A DNA stretch of 64,000 bases from Gaertneriomyces semiglobifer (GCA_025558075.1 JAHLKF010000019.1:310001-374000); one strand, 5' to 3'. Positions 49,753-59,284 are shown, counted from the stretch's first letter. Translations and numbers: made by a program. The notes: generated by a model from the letters alone, not told the origin.

Positions 49753-52700
49753 TTAACACATATCCTCTAAAATACCGTGTCCAAAAGGCCACAATTGTTT
49801 CGTTTCTTTATCGTACACACCCTTCAACTTGTCTTGATCAAACGTGATCTTTTTGAAAAAACGCCGACTCGTCATATCACGACCCATATGATATGTAAAG
49901 GTGAATTGTGGCACATCAACGGTTCTATCGGACAAGAGAATCTCCAAGGCGGTGTTGAAATTGAGGATTTTGTTGTGAGCCACTTTGAGGGAGACGCCTT
50001 TACATTTGAAGGTAGTGTAGCCGTCGTCACCACGTAACCCATACGTCTTGGGTCCCAAACCGACAAACTCACGAATCCCCTTATGTTTCTTTTCAAACTT
50101 GTCCACTTCCCAGTCTCCCCAGATATCACCTGCTGGTACAAAATCCTTAGGCATATCGGGTGTCTTTACATAAATGATACTGTCAGTGTCATGCATAAGA
50201 ACGTTGGTATCGAGCTTGAGCATTTGCTCTAACAGTAGAAGGCGTCCGTACGCTGGAACAAAGATGGCCGCTGGTATGTAACCCTTATGGAGATCAGGCC
50301 GGCTTTTTTCCCGATTGTGCTTGTATCGGAACAACGTGTACTCGTCCAAAGCATCATAAGAGCTGACACGGTTCGTATCGTCAGTCACCGTCTGTAAGAA
50401 GCTTGACACATCTTCATCATCTTCTTCATGAACAATGATGCTCTGTTGATGGTCTACAGTCTCAGCATGCTTTCCCCAAGCACTGTTGAAAAGAATTTTG
50501 AATGTCTGTTTGACAGCTGGCATGTTTCGGAACTTGGTGGGGTCAATGTCCATTCCGAACCTTTCTAGGTACTCCTGTTTGAGTCTCTGACATTCTTCTT
50601 CAGACCGAAGCTCCCCACTGTTGTACAGTTTGAGTTTGTATAATTCGTGCAACAAACCCGACCATTTAGATGGTGCGCGCTTGTACTCGTGAAGGCGATA
50701 GACTCGAGAGATCTTGTATCCACAGGTGACCGCTTTTTGTAACTCGACCGAAGTGAAAACACCCCTGTTCAAAGGTTCCAAGGTCGCCAAACACTTGTTT
50801 TGTGTATGATCAAAGTGGACAAGGACAGGGTGGTACAAATCTCTTGGAGGTGTCACATCGCAACAGATGATCCCGAAAAAGGTTTCTAGGTATTGAAGTG
50901 TGGGTTGTTCAGTGTGTTCAACAACATGGATGCGTCGATTACGAGTGCGTCTCCTCTCTTCAATATGACACCTGCATCCGTCTAACGGTCGATTGAAATG
51001 TTTGTAACACGGATAGAAAGCGTCATCGTATATATGTATGATAGGCGGCCCCACCGGATAATCGTTGACCACTTGGACAAATGGATACATCGACACCACA
51101 TCAATGTAGGAGATGCGCTCTCCACGTTCCCAGTCAGCATCAGAAACACGATGGTGAAACTTACGGATGTCCGTTCGGCCACCGCGGAGCGCAGCACGAT
51201 CAAAGTAATATTCTTCAGCTTCCAAGGTGCACCAGTTGTCGTATGCTGATTGAGCCACACTGTCAGGATCGTCCAGGTCGAGCTCCATCATCTTGCTGTT
51301 GTAACGTAAAAACAGATTGTGGACATAACCTGCTGAGGTTGGGTGCAACCATGGGGAGATAGCAAGGTCTTCATCGAACGCTGCCAGGTTTTCAGTACAA
51401 AGATCGTGGTATTTTCGAGCAATCTGAACCAAGACCTCCACGTCCTGTTTACAATACTTGACTATTTCATGGCGAAAGTTCCAATCGTTGCGCCCCACCC
51501 AAGTAGCGTACCAGTCGTTGAATTCCTGTAATTCGGCGGCGTCGCGACAACTGAAACTCAGGTCAAAGAAGCTCTTGTCCGGAATAGGTCCCACATAATG
51601 TTGATTTTCGGGTGTGTTAAACAGATGAGGGAAATGGCCCTTGTCAACATCCGCATTATTAGGAAAGAAATCATTTGCCAGATCCTTCAAACGACCTTTC
51701 AAATGGAGCATGGTATCCAGAAAGATCGTATTCCCAACTTGGAGACGCATGAACTTTCCGCCGCACAAGATCGGTTTGATACTGGTGGCTAAGCCGGTCA
51801 TCTTGATTAAAGTGTTGAACAATAACCGTGAGTCGTATCCGCTAGCATTGTGTGCAAGACAAACGTTTTTACCGTCGTTGTGTTGAAGCATGAAATGAAT
51901 AAACTCCTCTAGAGAATCCACAACACAGGTGTCGCCAACATGGTCGAAAAGGTTCCGGTAACAGACAAGATTGGGCACTTGAGTTTGTTCCGTTACGGTG
52001 TATGTTCTAACTTTACCCGTCTCTTGATCCAAGACAAAGTTCCCACCCTCATCCAATATGAAATGGAGAGATTCCGTATCCGGCACAGGTACTAGACAAC
52101 TCTCAATGTCGTATGCCCAAACCATGTACTGGTCCTTTTCACCCTGCTCACCGTGGGACAGAAAGGTAGGTTTGTGTTGGGTAAAATCTTTCCATATGGT
52201 ACATCGGTGCGATCGTAGTTCTGTAAAATGGTAAAATCTGTAAAATTAACGTCCAGATAGCAAAATTTGCACTTCATCACGTTACATACATGGCGATGTT
52301 TTGGTGAATAAGAGATGCCGCACAAATCGCATATTTTGTTTTCCACGAAACGTGCCATCTTACGAACTTGGGGCTCTCCAGTTTCGTCGCAACAGGAATG
52401 TCCAGCAGATATGTAGAAGGTGCTGGAACATCGACTGCACCAGTTCCAGTTCTGAGCTCGTCGCATATGACTGATAAGGGCGGGAGGCGCATCCACAGAA
52501 ACATAGTGACGTTTGACTTCATCCAAGTGAACATACACAATACGGTTGGGTAGGGCGTCAAAATCATAATCTACCCCTGACCAATCATGCATCGCCATGG
52601 ACTTGAGCGTGGGGATAATCAATACGATACGATAGGTAGAATAGTCAGGATGTTTGACAAAATCCTCCAACTGGGCAATGGTCACTTCTTGAGACCAACC

Positions 52701-53357
52701 CAGTTTTGTCTGAAGCGCTGCAGCTTCACGAACCATAGGTGTACCCCGAACTACCATCATTCTTCCCGAAGGGTACAGATCCGGGCGAGTATAGATGAGG
52801 TGGAGCATGATCGCCACAGCGGCGCAGGCGACCGGTTGATCATTGTGATAGTGGGTGGTGAGAGATGCTTGGCGAACACTTTTAACACCACGCAGACCTC
52901 TTTTTGTTCCCGCACCAACATTCAGAGTATCGCGTTGAATGTAGTAAGAATAGGCGATGGTGTAGATGGTAACTTCGGTTTGTGAATGTACGGCCCGTTC
53001 CAACATATCATCAAAGCGTCGATCAGTCACATGATGTAACGCTACGCCCGTTTCATTTACTGTTACCGCTGGACCATCCACATTTCTCAGTTGTAAAAAT
53101 CCATGGACGCGAGTCATGATTTGAGTTGGTGTCCAATTCGGTAGGTACGCTTGAAGCTCAGCAAATATTCGACTCCGAAAAGATATCCCAAAAAGAGCTC
53201 GAACCCAATCATCATCAATCGCTTGATCGTTACCCAAACGTATAGCACGCATCGTAATTTCGATAAGACGACCATCTCGTGCACGGCGAACTGTGACCTC
53301 AAAGGTAGGTGTCCTGGTTGCAGAAGGTTCAACAACTTGAAATGGTAGTGTACTCAT
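49753..53357 (-). pseudogene. Protein-primed family B DNA polymerase, frame-disrupted
   Basis: Replicates the element's linear DNA using a terminal-protein primer. The C-terminal 790 residues (ATG 52125, frame open to 52245) carry all catalytic motifs: Exo I DIE (6-8), Exo II NASGYD (93-98), Exo III YCKQD (224-228), motif A DVVSMYP (342-348), motif B KILFNSAWG (543-551) and motif C DTDS (646-649). The preceding frame (ATG 53357 to 52092) encodes the N-terminal domain usual in polinton polymerases, with zinc-binding pairs CSRCSS, CDLCG, HVC and CKFC. The two frames differ by one base. The shift must lie between about 52205 and 52245, where TTTT runs occur, and the second frame there supplies FTELRSHRC, which completes the last zinc finger. 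Total is about 1,200 residues, a normal family length. Confidence 0.85.
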
Positions 53358-53420
53358 CGTTGACAATGGTATGTATTTTCTATTCAAACTATGATACACA
53401 CAAAATAGTCGAACATCTTA

Positions 53421-53428
53421 TTTTATAC
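53421..53428 (-). promoter_or_regulatory. TATA box of the polymerase gene
   Basis: Minus-strand TATAAAAT about 65 bp upstream of ATG 53357. It lies upstream of the GTG-initiated extension and supports the ATG as start. Confidence 0.5.
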
Positions 53429-53448
53429 CAGAACTGAACGAGTAATCG

Positions 53449-54087
53449 CTACTGAGTTCTTTCAAAACTAAGCATATCATCATTGACCACTTGAAATGTA
53501 TCCGAGGGCGGGTTGAATGCGTTGAGCGGGACGCTTCTGGAAGGTGCGCCGATCCTAGGTATTAGCCGCATCACAGCAATAGCTTTCGTCGGGTCGATGG
53601 TGAGTATTGACGCGGTAGGGTTCCGAATGGTGATATGGAGACCTTGCACTTCTCTTGTACCGACACAACCATTGGTGTTTGTTTCATGAGTAAAAGTCTG
53701 AAGCACGACCGAATGGGATACGTCGGCCACATGTTCGATTTGAACTGTCATACCGCGTAGTACGTGAAACTCCAGACCGAGTGGGATCTCCGCAAAGGAG
53801 TAAGGTGTCATATGGAATGGTTCTGGAAAGGTCGTCGGGACAAAGAGCAGGAAGGTGTTCATACGATTGTGTTGTTGTAAGGGCCAATGGCACACGGTTG
53901 GATCCCGAGCGTTGACAATCAAGGGGCAGATTTGATCCATTGCAGGGTACAGATACAGGAGAAGTTGGTCTTCACGCACTTCAGGAACGTTCTCGAATAT
54001 TTCGCTACCTAAGAGTTCAAAGAACCGCGCGCGCTCGTACTCGCCGATGACAAGGGTCAAGTCCTCTACGTTAGCGGGGCGAACCAT
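53449..54087 (-). CDS. dUTPase-fold protein of the viral element, catalytic motifs not recognised
   Basis: 212 residues from ATG 54087. The middle matches the linear pattern of trimeric dUTPases: IPLGLEFHVLRGMTVQIEHV corresponds to the VPTGL..-IPEGY..I region, and GLHITIRNPTASILTIDP then KAIAVMRLIP to the late strands with the NHS/GDRIAQL motif. However, the catalytic Asp/Tyr/Gly motif 3, the AGxDL motif 1 and the Arg/Phe-rich C-terminal P-loop-like motif 5 are not seen. It may be an enzymatically dead relative used as a structural protein, or a chance resemblance of an all-beta virion protein. The N-terminal 80 residues have no equivalent. Confidence 0.4.
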   Translation of the reverse strand: MVRPANVEDLTLVIGEYERARFFELLGSEIFENVPEVREDQLLLYLYPAMDQICPLIVNARDPTVCHWPLQQHNRMNTFLLFVPTTFPEPFHMTPYSFAEIPLGLEFHVLRGMTVQIEHVADVSHSVVLQTFTHETNTNGCVGTREVQGLHITIRNPTASILTIDPTKAIAVMRLIPRIGAPSRSVPLNAFNPPSDTFQVVNDDMLSFERTQ

Positions 54088-54190
54088 CTTGTATTGAATT
54101 TATGGAGTTTTTTACAACCGTGTGGGGTGAGCAAAAGGAGGGTTCCAGAGAAAGGAAAGGATGAGATGCCTACTATCTCATCTGCACACC

Positions 54191-54448
54191 TCACCGCTTT
54201 TGAGTCTGAGGTCCAACACCACTGTACATCGTCACCTTCCCCATCATTCCACTCCCGACAGATGGCGGTCGTGGGACTTTCATTGAAATGTCGTACCAGT
54301 GTGCCGAGTGGGTTGCAACGCTGCCACGGTTGGTGCCACGACTCTCCCAAAGAGCACCAAGTTGTCGTTGCTGTCGACGATACCGAGGCCGACGCGTTAC
54401 TCGAAGGTTCTTCCGCCTGAACATGTCTTGAACCGTCCCTGACAACAT
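54191..54448 (-). CDS. Small Arg-rich basic protein of the viral element
   Basis: An 85-residue frame from ATG 54448 (MLSGTVQDMFRRKNLRVTRR). The first half is Arg/Gln-rich (RRPRYRRQQRQLGALWESRG), the rest Gly/Met/Ser-rich (KVPRPPSVGSGMMGKVTMYS). Small Arg-rich proteins condense DNA in adenoviruses and related polinton-lineage viruses. This is an analogy, not homology. Two other frames overlap this stretch (plus strand 54094-54420 and another minus frame); this one was chosen for its composition and because it starts with ATG. Confidence 0.35.
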   Translation of the reverse strand: MLSGTVQDMFRRKNLRVTRRPRYRRQQRQLGALWESRGTNRGSVATHSAHWYDISMKVPRPPSVGSGMMGKVTMYSGVGPQTQKR

Positions 54449-54613
54449 TGTGCATGAAAGAAAAACGAGACAATGTGAGCATCCGTGCTTTTTGAACGGC
54501 TGTATATCAGGTCGTACCAATTTTGTTCTTTTGAGTTCTATACACTTCCACTGATATTGTCGATTCTCATAGAGTAGTATGCTCACTATTTTACGTTGTT
54601 TCACGAATTGGAA

Positions 54614-54620
54614 TATAAAT
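54614..54620 (+). promoter_or_regulatory. TATA box of the SSB-like gene
   Basis: TATAAAT lies inside the extended frame and about 125 bp upstream of ATG 54744. The frame therefore probably starts at 54744 rather than 54579. Confidence 0.45.
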
Positions 54621-54743
54621 AACGAAAGGTTCTCTGTGCCCCCAGAAGCTTTTTTTCTAGCAAACAACCTTAACCATCAAGAACCCCAGGGTCCCAACAA
54701 GAGCAACAGCAACGTCAGTAATTCTATTTCCCCCATTTGGAAA

Positions 54744-55327
54744 ATGACTGTTATGACCTTCACACCATCGGCCCTGCTGGAGAACAACCCTGACACCACG
54801 TTTCAACCTGTGACACTCAGTAATCCCAATGCACCTAATCTGATGTTTACCAACCTGACTGTGCGTCCCTTATTGCTCGAGTTGGTGGGACAACTTGCCA
54901 CAAACACCATCAACACGGATAATTGGAGCAATCACACGTTCGGTATCACCATTAGTGCTCAAGACCTTAGTGCTTTGCAAACTCTCCTTGAACGTCTTGA
55001 AGGTTGTGTTACGGACAAAGATGCTGTGGCGTTCCATAGCGAAGATAAGGAGAAACGCTGGAACGAACGTCTCTTTGACCCCACTGAGATGACACCACCT
55101 ATCTATGTCAAAATGACCACTGACACGACAAAGAAGTACTTCAAAGCCAAGAGCAACATCAAACTTGTGCCTGGTGCACCGCCTAAAACCCTTTATGCTG
55201 GTATCCCGATGATAGTTCACTGTAGTGTTGGGGTTGGTTCAACAAGGGCATGAAACGCTTTGGAATGAACTTTGCAGCCACAAATGTTGTGTTCCCAGGT
55301 CTCGAGGATGAGAAGAAGGAGGACTGA
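54744..55327 (+). pseudogene. Candidate ssDNA-binding (OB-fold) protein, one frameshift
   Basis: Starts MTVMTFTPSALLENNPD and is open to 55253, where the frame ends with a non-family tail. The neighbouring frame from about 55228 reads WFNKGMKRFGMNFAATNVVFPG and ends with an acidic EDEKKED tail before TGA at 55325-55327. A W-F-x(5)-FG-x(n)-V pattern near the end plus a short acidic C-terminus is typical of OB-fold ssDNA-binding proteins of the T7 gp2.5 and large-DNA-virus type. One missing base in the GGGG run at about 55229-55232 would join the frames. Total about 195 residues. The role in replication is inferred from the pattern and the nearby polymerase. Confidence 0.45.
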
Positions 55328-55328
55328 C

Positions 55329-56394
55329 TTAGAATGCGCCAGACTGAATGTGAGGGTTGTCAGAACGGTTGGCTGTCACAGAGAGACCACGCGTGTTGTA
55401 ACAGTGATTTACTTGTTGTGGAATAAAATATATTGCTTTTTTCCAATTAATTATCCAAAAGATGTACTGATCAAAGTTTTTCATGACGCGAAGTTTTTTC
55501 GGCTTCTTGTAGTTGATGTACATAAAATCGTAGTCCTGTTCTGTGCAGTACCTATATGCTTGCACCCACACTTCCCAAGTCATTCCACAAGTATTCTCTT
55601 CATAAAGCGCTTTCAACTCGGATTCATTTGTCACTTCAAAAAGAATCAAAGCGGTAAGGTTTACCCGCACGGTTTTGGGGATCTAGTAACACAAGTGTTG
55701 ATATGACACATCGTCGGAGTTAGGTAATCAAAAACACGCTCGTGTTTTGCTTACCTCACGGTACGCTTGCGAGACCAAGAGCAAACTGGCAGACGCGTGT
55801 CGATGATTCGTGTTCAACATTTTGAACACACTCTGTCGCTTATTGCTGAATAAGGTACTACCTACAAGATCATCAAAAATGATCAACCAACGGTTTGCGA
55901 GGTGTTTGGTTCCTCCCAACCCTTCTATTTCTTTGATCATGTCCCGCTGCTCTGTAAGCATGTCGTCCAACGTTGACTCATCGTATTCGCTGATAAAGTG
56001 ACTGTCTGGTATATGCGGGTTGAAAGGTTTGTTACCCTGATCGATGATACTGGGTCTTCCCACCACCGAATTTTCACTCTGCCCCTTCTTCTTTAGAGAT
56101 TTGACGAGTTTGTATTTTCGGCTAATAACGGTAAACGGCGGACTGTTTCCCATTTTTCGTCACAGTGCAACGTTGGGCTGAAGACCATGATAACGTGGAA
56201 GTAACCCTGATAGAATTTGAGGATGTTGCAGATAAGCGTTGTTTTCCCACTCCCTTTCGGTGCAATCAGTCCGGCTGTGAATTCATGATACGGAAGAACA
56301 TCGTCGCCATGGGGGAGGAGGGTGGTGAGCTGTTACAGGTAGCGGAATGGGTCGCACCTGTAACTCTTGACGGGTGAGTGTTTCCGCGGTCCAT
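55329..56394 (-). pseudogene. A32/FtsK-HerA-like genome-packaging ATPase, intron-containing, frame-disrupted
   Basis: Drives DNA into the capsid in NCLDV- and polinton-lineage viruses. Read on the minus strand from ATG 56394, the sequence has Walker A APKGSGKTT (near 56250), then YQGYFHVIMVFSPTLHCDEKW, Walker B RWLIIFDDLVGS (near 55880) and the sensor motif SLLLVSQAYRE. After a 72-nt intron (55683-55754) it continues IPKTVRVNLTALILFEV and ends with the family's C-terminal region up to the stop at 55329. Two other disruptions are single-frame steps: near the CCCCC run at about 56310, and near the AAAA run in the codons after LPLLAE (about 56125). One added base at each restores a continuous family-like reading. 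An in-frame TAA near 56340 arises only if the other frame is followed upstream. Confidence 0.8.
55683..55754 (-). other. Spliceosomal intron in the viral packaging ATPase gene
   Basis: Minus-strand GTAAGC...TTACTAG, 72 nt, with a branch-point-like CCTAAC. Removing it joins QAYRE to IPKTVRVN, exactly the conserved Q-Y-x-x-P-K-x-x-R-x-N string of A32-type ATPases. Unspliced, the frame meets a stop after eight codons. Confidence 0.8.
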
Positions 56395-56500
56395 GGACTA
56401 ATCAATGTTTCGTGTTTTTCGTGTTTTTTTTGTTGTCACCAGGTGTTGTGATCGATCGGGTTACCGGTACACTCCTACCTTCATACTAAAAACGAATGGT

Positions 56501-56510
56501 TATAAAAGGG
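56501..56510. promoter_or_regulatory. TATA box between ATPase and HNH genes
   Basis: TATAAAAGGG on the plus strand, 54 bp before ATG 56564, followed by a CT-rich tract (CCTCTACCTACACC) just upstream of the start. The reverse reading CCCTTTTATA may also serve the divergent ATPase gene. Confidence 0.6.
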
Positions 56511-56563
56511 CGGTGTCTCCCTTTTCACCTCTACCTACACCTTATCATTTTCTCACAGTCATC

Positions 56564-58648
56564 ATGCCACGTGTTCCATTACCGCCCCGCGATGTTACCG
56601 TGTTGGACAAGACAATTTCCCATACCATCACATCCCATGTGATATTGTATATCGCGAACATGTTTCAAAGGAATTCAAGACGTATTCAACGATAACAACT
56701 TTTACCGTCTTTATGAAAACGGAAACACGTTTCAAAGTGCCACAACCATCATTCAGCAAGCACCATGGAGGGATGATGTAAGCGAAGCTGAAACCGTTGT
56801 GGTATCGGACGATGAGGAAGAGCCAAGTTTGATCAATACAATAACGACGCCAGCGCCAGAACCGACAAACCGACATGTTCAAATAAATTCATTACCTGAA
56901 GTTCGGCTCTTTACACATAACACAGAAAGTGTGCCCCGATCCCTTGTTCGCCCAACGATAACGGACCAGGCCTTAAAATCAGCACTACGTTGCCCTCGCA
57001 ACGTATCAAGATCTCCTTCGCCAGTTACAACCAATACAGTCACATCCCCTACAAATCAACCATCATGCACCGCTACAGTGTCCCAGAGAACTGAAGAAAC
57101 GGTACGCTCCTTGGAACTACCATCTTATGATGAGTCAGAAGCAAGGTCGTTGGAGCAGCCGTCGCAAGGTGAGGAACCATGGTTACCGATACCGGACCTC
57201 ACTATGTATAAGGATCCTGCGGAGGCAGAAAGGGTACGTCAAAAATACGAGGCGATCAATGCTACCGCAAAAGGGAAACAACGTGTACCACACAGGTCGC
57301 CACCCCCTCCTGTAACACCTTTAACGAACCGATGGATGTTTTTGCAAAAAAACAGGCAATATACCAACCACAAGAGGATGCATATCATAGGAAGCAGTCG
57401 ACCCGCTTGGTCCAAACGTTATCGCCAAGATCCACCTTCCCAGTCCGATGTAGTAACCACGGATCATATGGATATTGATGGTACGATTACAGTAATCAAC
57501 ACAAGTGACATGGATATTGATGGTGCTGCCGCCGCAACGACAGCAACAACAACAACAATAGAAACGGTAGAAGAAGAAGAAGAAGATGAGGAAGATTGGG
57601 AAGAGATCTATGGCAAAGCATCAGAGTGGACAAATTCGCAACCCTTACAGGATGAAGTAGAAGAAGCTGATGTGTCCACTGTTGCAGAACCTGTGATGCT
57701 TTATCTTCTTATAAGCTCTGTTATCTTCAGTTAAGTTTAAGTTTACTGACGTTGCGTTAAGCGCTTCCGACAGAAAGATCATGTGACTTAGGGCAGTGCT
57801 GAATGAGTACGAAACGGGTAACCCAATGGCGTGTATGCACCGGATCCTATTACAACACACACAACTGGTCTCGGAAGAAGACGATGAACTATCCGTGCCT
57901 AACACTACAGCGACTATGGCTATAGATGCCACACAGTACACCACCTGTACCCCGTTCCAATCCCTTAAGTCTGGGTTTGGTAATGACCCACGCTATAACC
58001 CATCATTACGTATGCGTTCAAAATCGGTACATATCTTTGAATCCTCTACGCACCAACCCCTTCAACCACCCAAGATCTACGCCGATGCACAGGAGGGTGC
58101 TGACGCTTACCAAACAACCGTTCAAGCCGTACTGCGATCTTGTCTAGAGAAAGTCAACATCGGGAAGGGTCATTATGCGCAGTTCTTTGATACCGACCAC
58201 ACGCACGAAATCTGGAAAGAGCATCCGGATTTTCCAGGATACTTTTTCTCTAGCCGGGGTGCTGTCCTTGGAAAAAGTAGAAAATTTTGGCGCAGCGTGC
58301 AAAGGAAGGTTATGAACAGTAACCCTAAGGCACGAGGGTCAAAACAAAAGTGTTTACGTGCATCGGGCTCTTTACCGGTGTTTTTTCCCACATGTCAATA
58401 TTGACAACCTGACCATCAACCACGACAACATGCAAAAGCACGATAACCGTATTGGTAACCTAACACCGATGACACAGCGGGAAAACAATGAACATGCTAG
58501 GAGCATGCTCGCACGCATACGTCGACACCGAAAAGCATCCTTACATCAACGACCGGACTTGATGGATCCAAGTCTCCCTGGTTCTCAGATAGTGTCCTTC
58601 TTTACGAATGGATTTTCATATGATAGTGGGCAACAACCACAGTCATAG
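56564..58648 (+). pseudogene. NUMOD4-HNH endonuclease gene with acidic N-terminal extension, broken
   Basis: Starts MPRVPLPPRDVTVLDKTISH. The frame steps near 56660 (TTT and AAA runs) into FKGIQDVFNDNNFYRLYENG, then runs through a long Ser/Pro/Glu-rich, acidic region including two DMDIDG repeats. A solo LTR (57680-57857) interrupts it. After the LTR it continues to a NUMOD4-like motif EIWKEHPDFPGYFFSSRGAV. A second step near 58335-58345 (two AAAA runs) leads to the HNH-type motif VHRALYRCFF ... TINHDNMQKHDNRIGNLTPM. NUMOD4-HNH proteins are DNA-nicking homing-type endonucleases common in algal large DNA viruses. Here the domain sits at the end of a longer protein, and the gene cannot be functional as read. 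Confidence 0.65.
57680..57857 (-). repeat. Solo LTR, copy 2, inside the HNH gene
   Basis: Bounded by TGTTG and CAACA, the same termini as copy 1, and alignable over its whole length, but 26 bp shorter. Many differences are one base lost from a homopolymer (for example CCCC to CCC, AAAA to AAA). Flanks TCCAC and CACAC are an imperfect target-site duplication at best. No internal element sequence is present. Confidence 0.7.
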
Positions 58649-58651
58649 TTT

Positions 58652-58893
58652 TTATTTTATATATTCATTACATAACTTTGAAGCGTTTAGCACTTGAACC
58701 TGGCCCCATTGACATCGTAACTGGTAAGTCCTTTTGTTTCGGTTGTTTACAAAGTTGTAACGGGCCAAACTCGCCTCGCGTTCCACTAAAACCCCAAAGG
58801 TGACGCACCAAGCAATACCGTTTAAATCCACCTCCATACCCGTATCTCCGTATTTCAGTTGAAGGTCAACAGCTTGCACATTTCCAGCGCTCG
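58652..58893 (-). pseudogene. Truncated 3' end of an unknown viral gene
   Basis: The last 80 codons of a minus-strand frame (GNVQAVDLQLKYGDTGMEV ... NKRTYQLRCQWGQV) end in TAA/TAG near 58652. Upstream it runs straight into the palindrome and tandem repeats, where the translation becomes repetitive, so the 5' part is missing. Alternating strand-like residues suggest an all-beta protein, possibly a capsid or spike tail, but nothing diagnostic is present. It converges on the HNH gene with a 3-bp gap. Confidence 0.4.
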
Positions 58894-58947
58894 TTGTCAC
58901 AGTGCAGACCGACATTGCATATGCAATGTCGGTCTGCACTGTGACAA
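58894..58947. repeat. Perfect 54-bp palindrome
   Basis: Two 27-nt arms (TTGTCACAGTGCAGACCGAC... and its exact complement) meet without a spacer at 58920/58921 (GCATATGC). No mismatch was found. It marks the seam between the polinton-like block and the AT-rich block. Confidence 0.95.
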
Positions 58948-59284
58948 TGGACATTGTTGAGTCATATGGACATTGCTGACTGACAATGGACATTGCTGGC
59001 TCAAAATGGACATTGTTGAAATCTGGGTTAATTTCGCATATTCTTTGCACTGACATTCTCAACCCGAAATGGACATTGCTGGTTCAAAATGGACATTGCT
59101 GAAATCTGGGTTAATTTCGCATATTCTTTGCACTGACATTCTCAACCCGAAATGGACATTGCTGAAATCTGGGTTAATTTCGCATATTCTTGCACTGACA
59201 TTCTCAACCCGCGACCATTCTGGACATTGCTGAAATCTGGGTTGAGTTAGAATATTTTCCTTATGTCAATCTTAACCCGCAAAA
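58948..59284. repeat. Tandem repeat array based on TGGACATTGCTG
   Basis: Starts with short TGGACATTG-headed units at 58948, 58967 and 58987. Two nearly identical 83-bp units follow (58987-59069 and 59070-59152), then a 68-bp unit (59153-59220) and a diverged one (59221-59284). Each full unit contains TGGACATTG twice and a GGGTT...AACCC inverted pair. The GACATTGC core is also in the palindrome arms. Confidence 0.9.

Larger units (their letters stand above)
45800..58893. mobile_element. Endogenous polinton-like DNA virus element (degraded or poorly resolved)
   Basis: The block holds a protein-primed family B DNA polymerase, an A32/FtsK-HerA-like packaging ATPase, an SSB-like protein, a dUTPase-fold protein, an HNH endonuclease and several small virion-like proteins. 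This set, in about 13 kb with TATA-driven single genes on both strands, is the signature of polinton-like viruses and adintovirus-like elements rather than of fungal chromosomes. Neither a complete major capsid gene nor an integrase was found, so the copy is partial or those genes are too divergent to see. Borders are approximate. Confidence 0.75.

Noticed and set aside
52092..52245. Programmed -1 ribosomal frameshift in the polymerase gene
   Set aside because: The step direction is -1, but no canonical slippery heptamer in the right phase was found, and similar steps in other genes all fit lost homopolymer bases.
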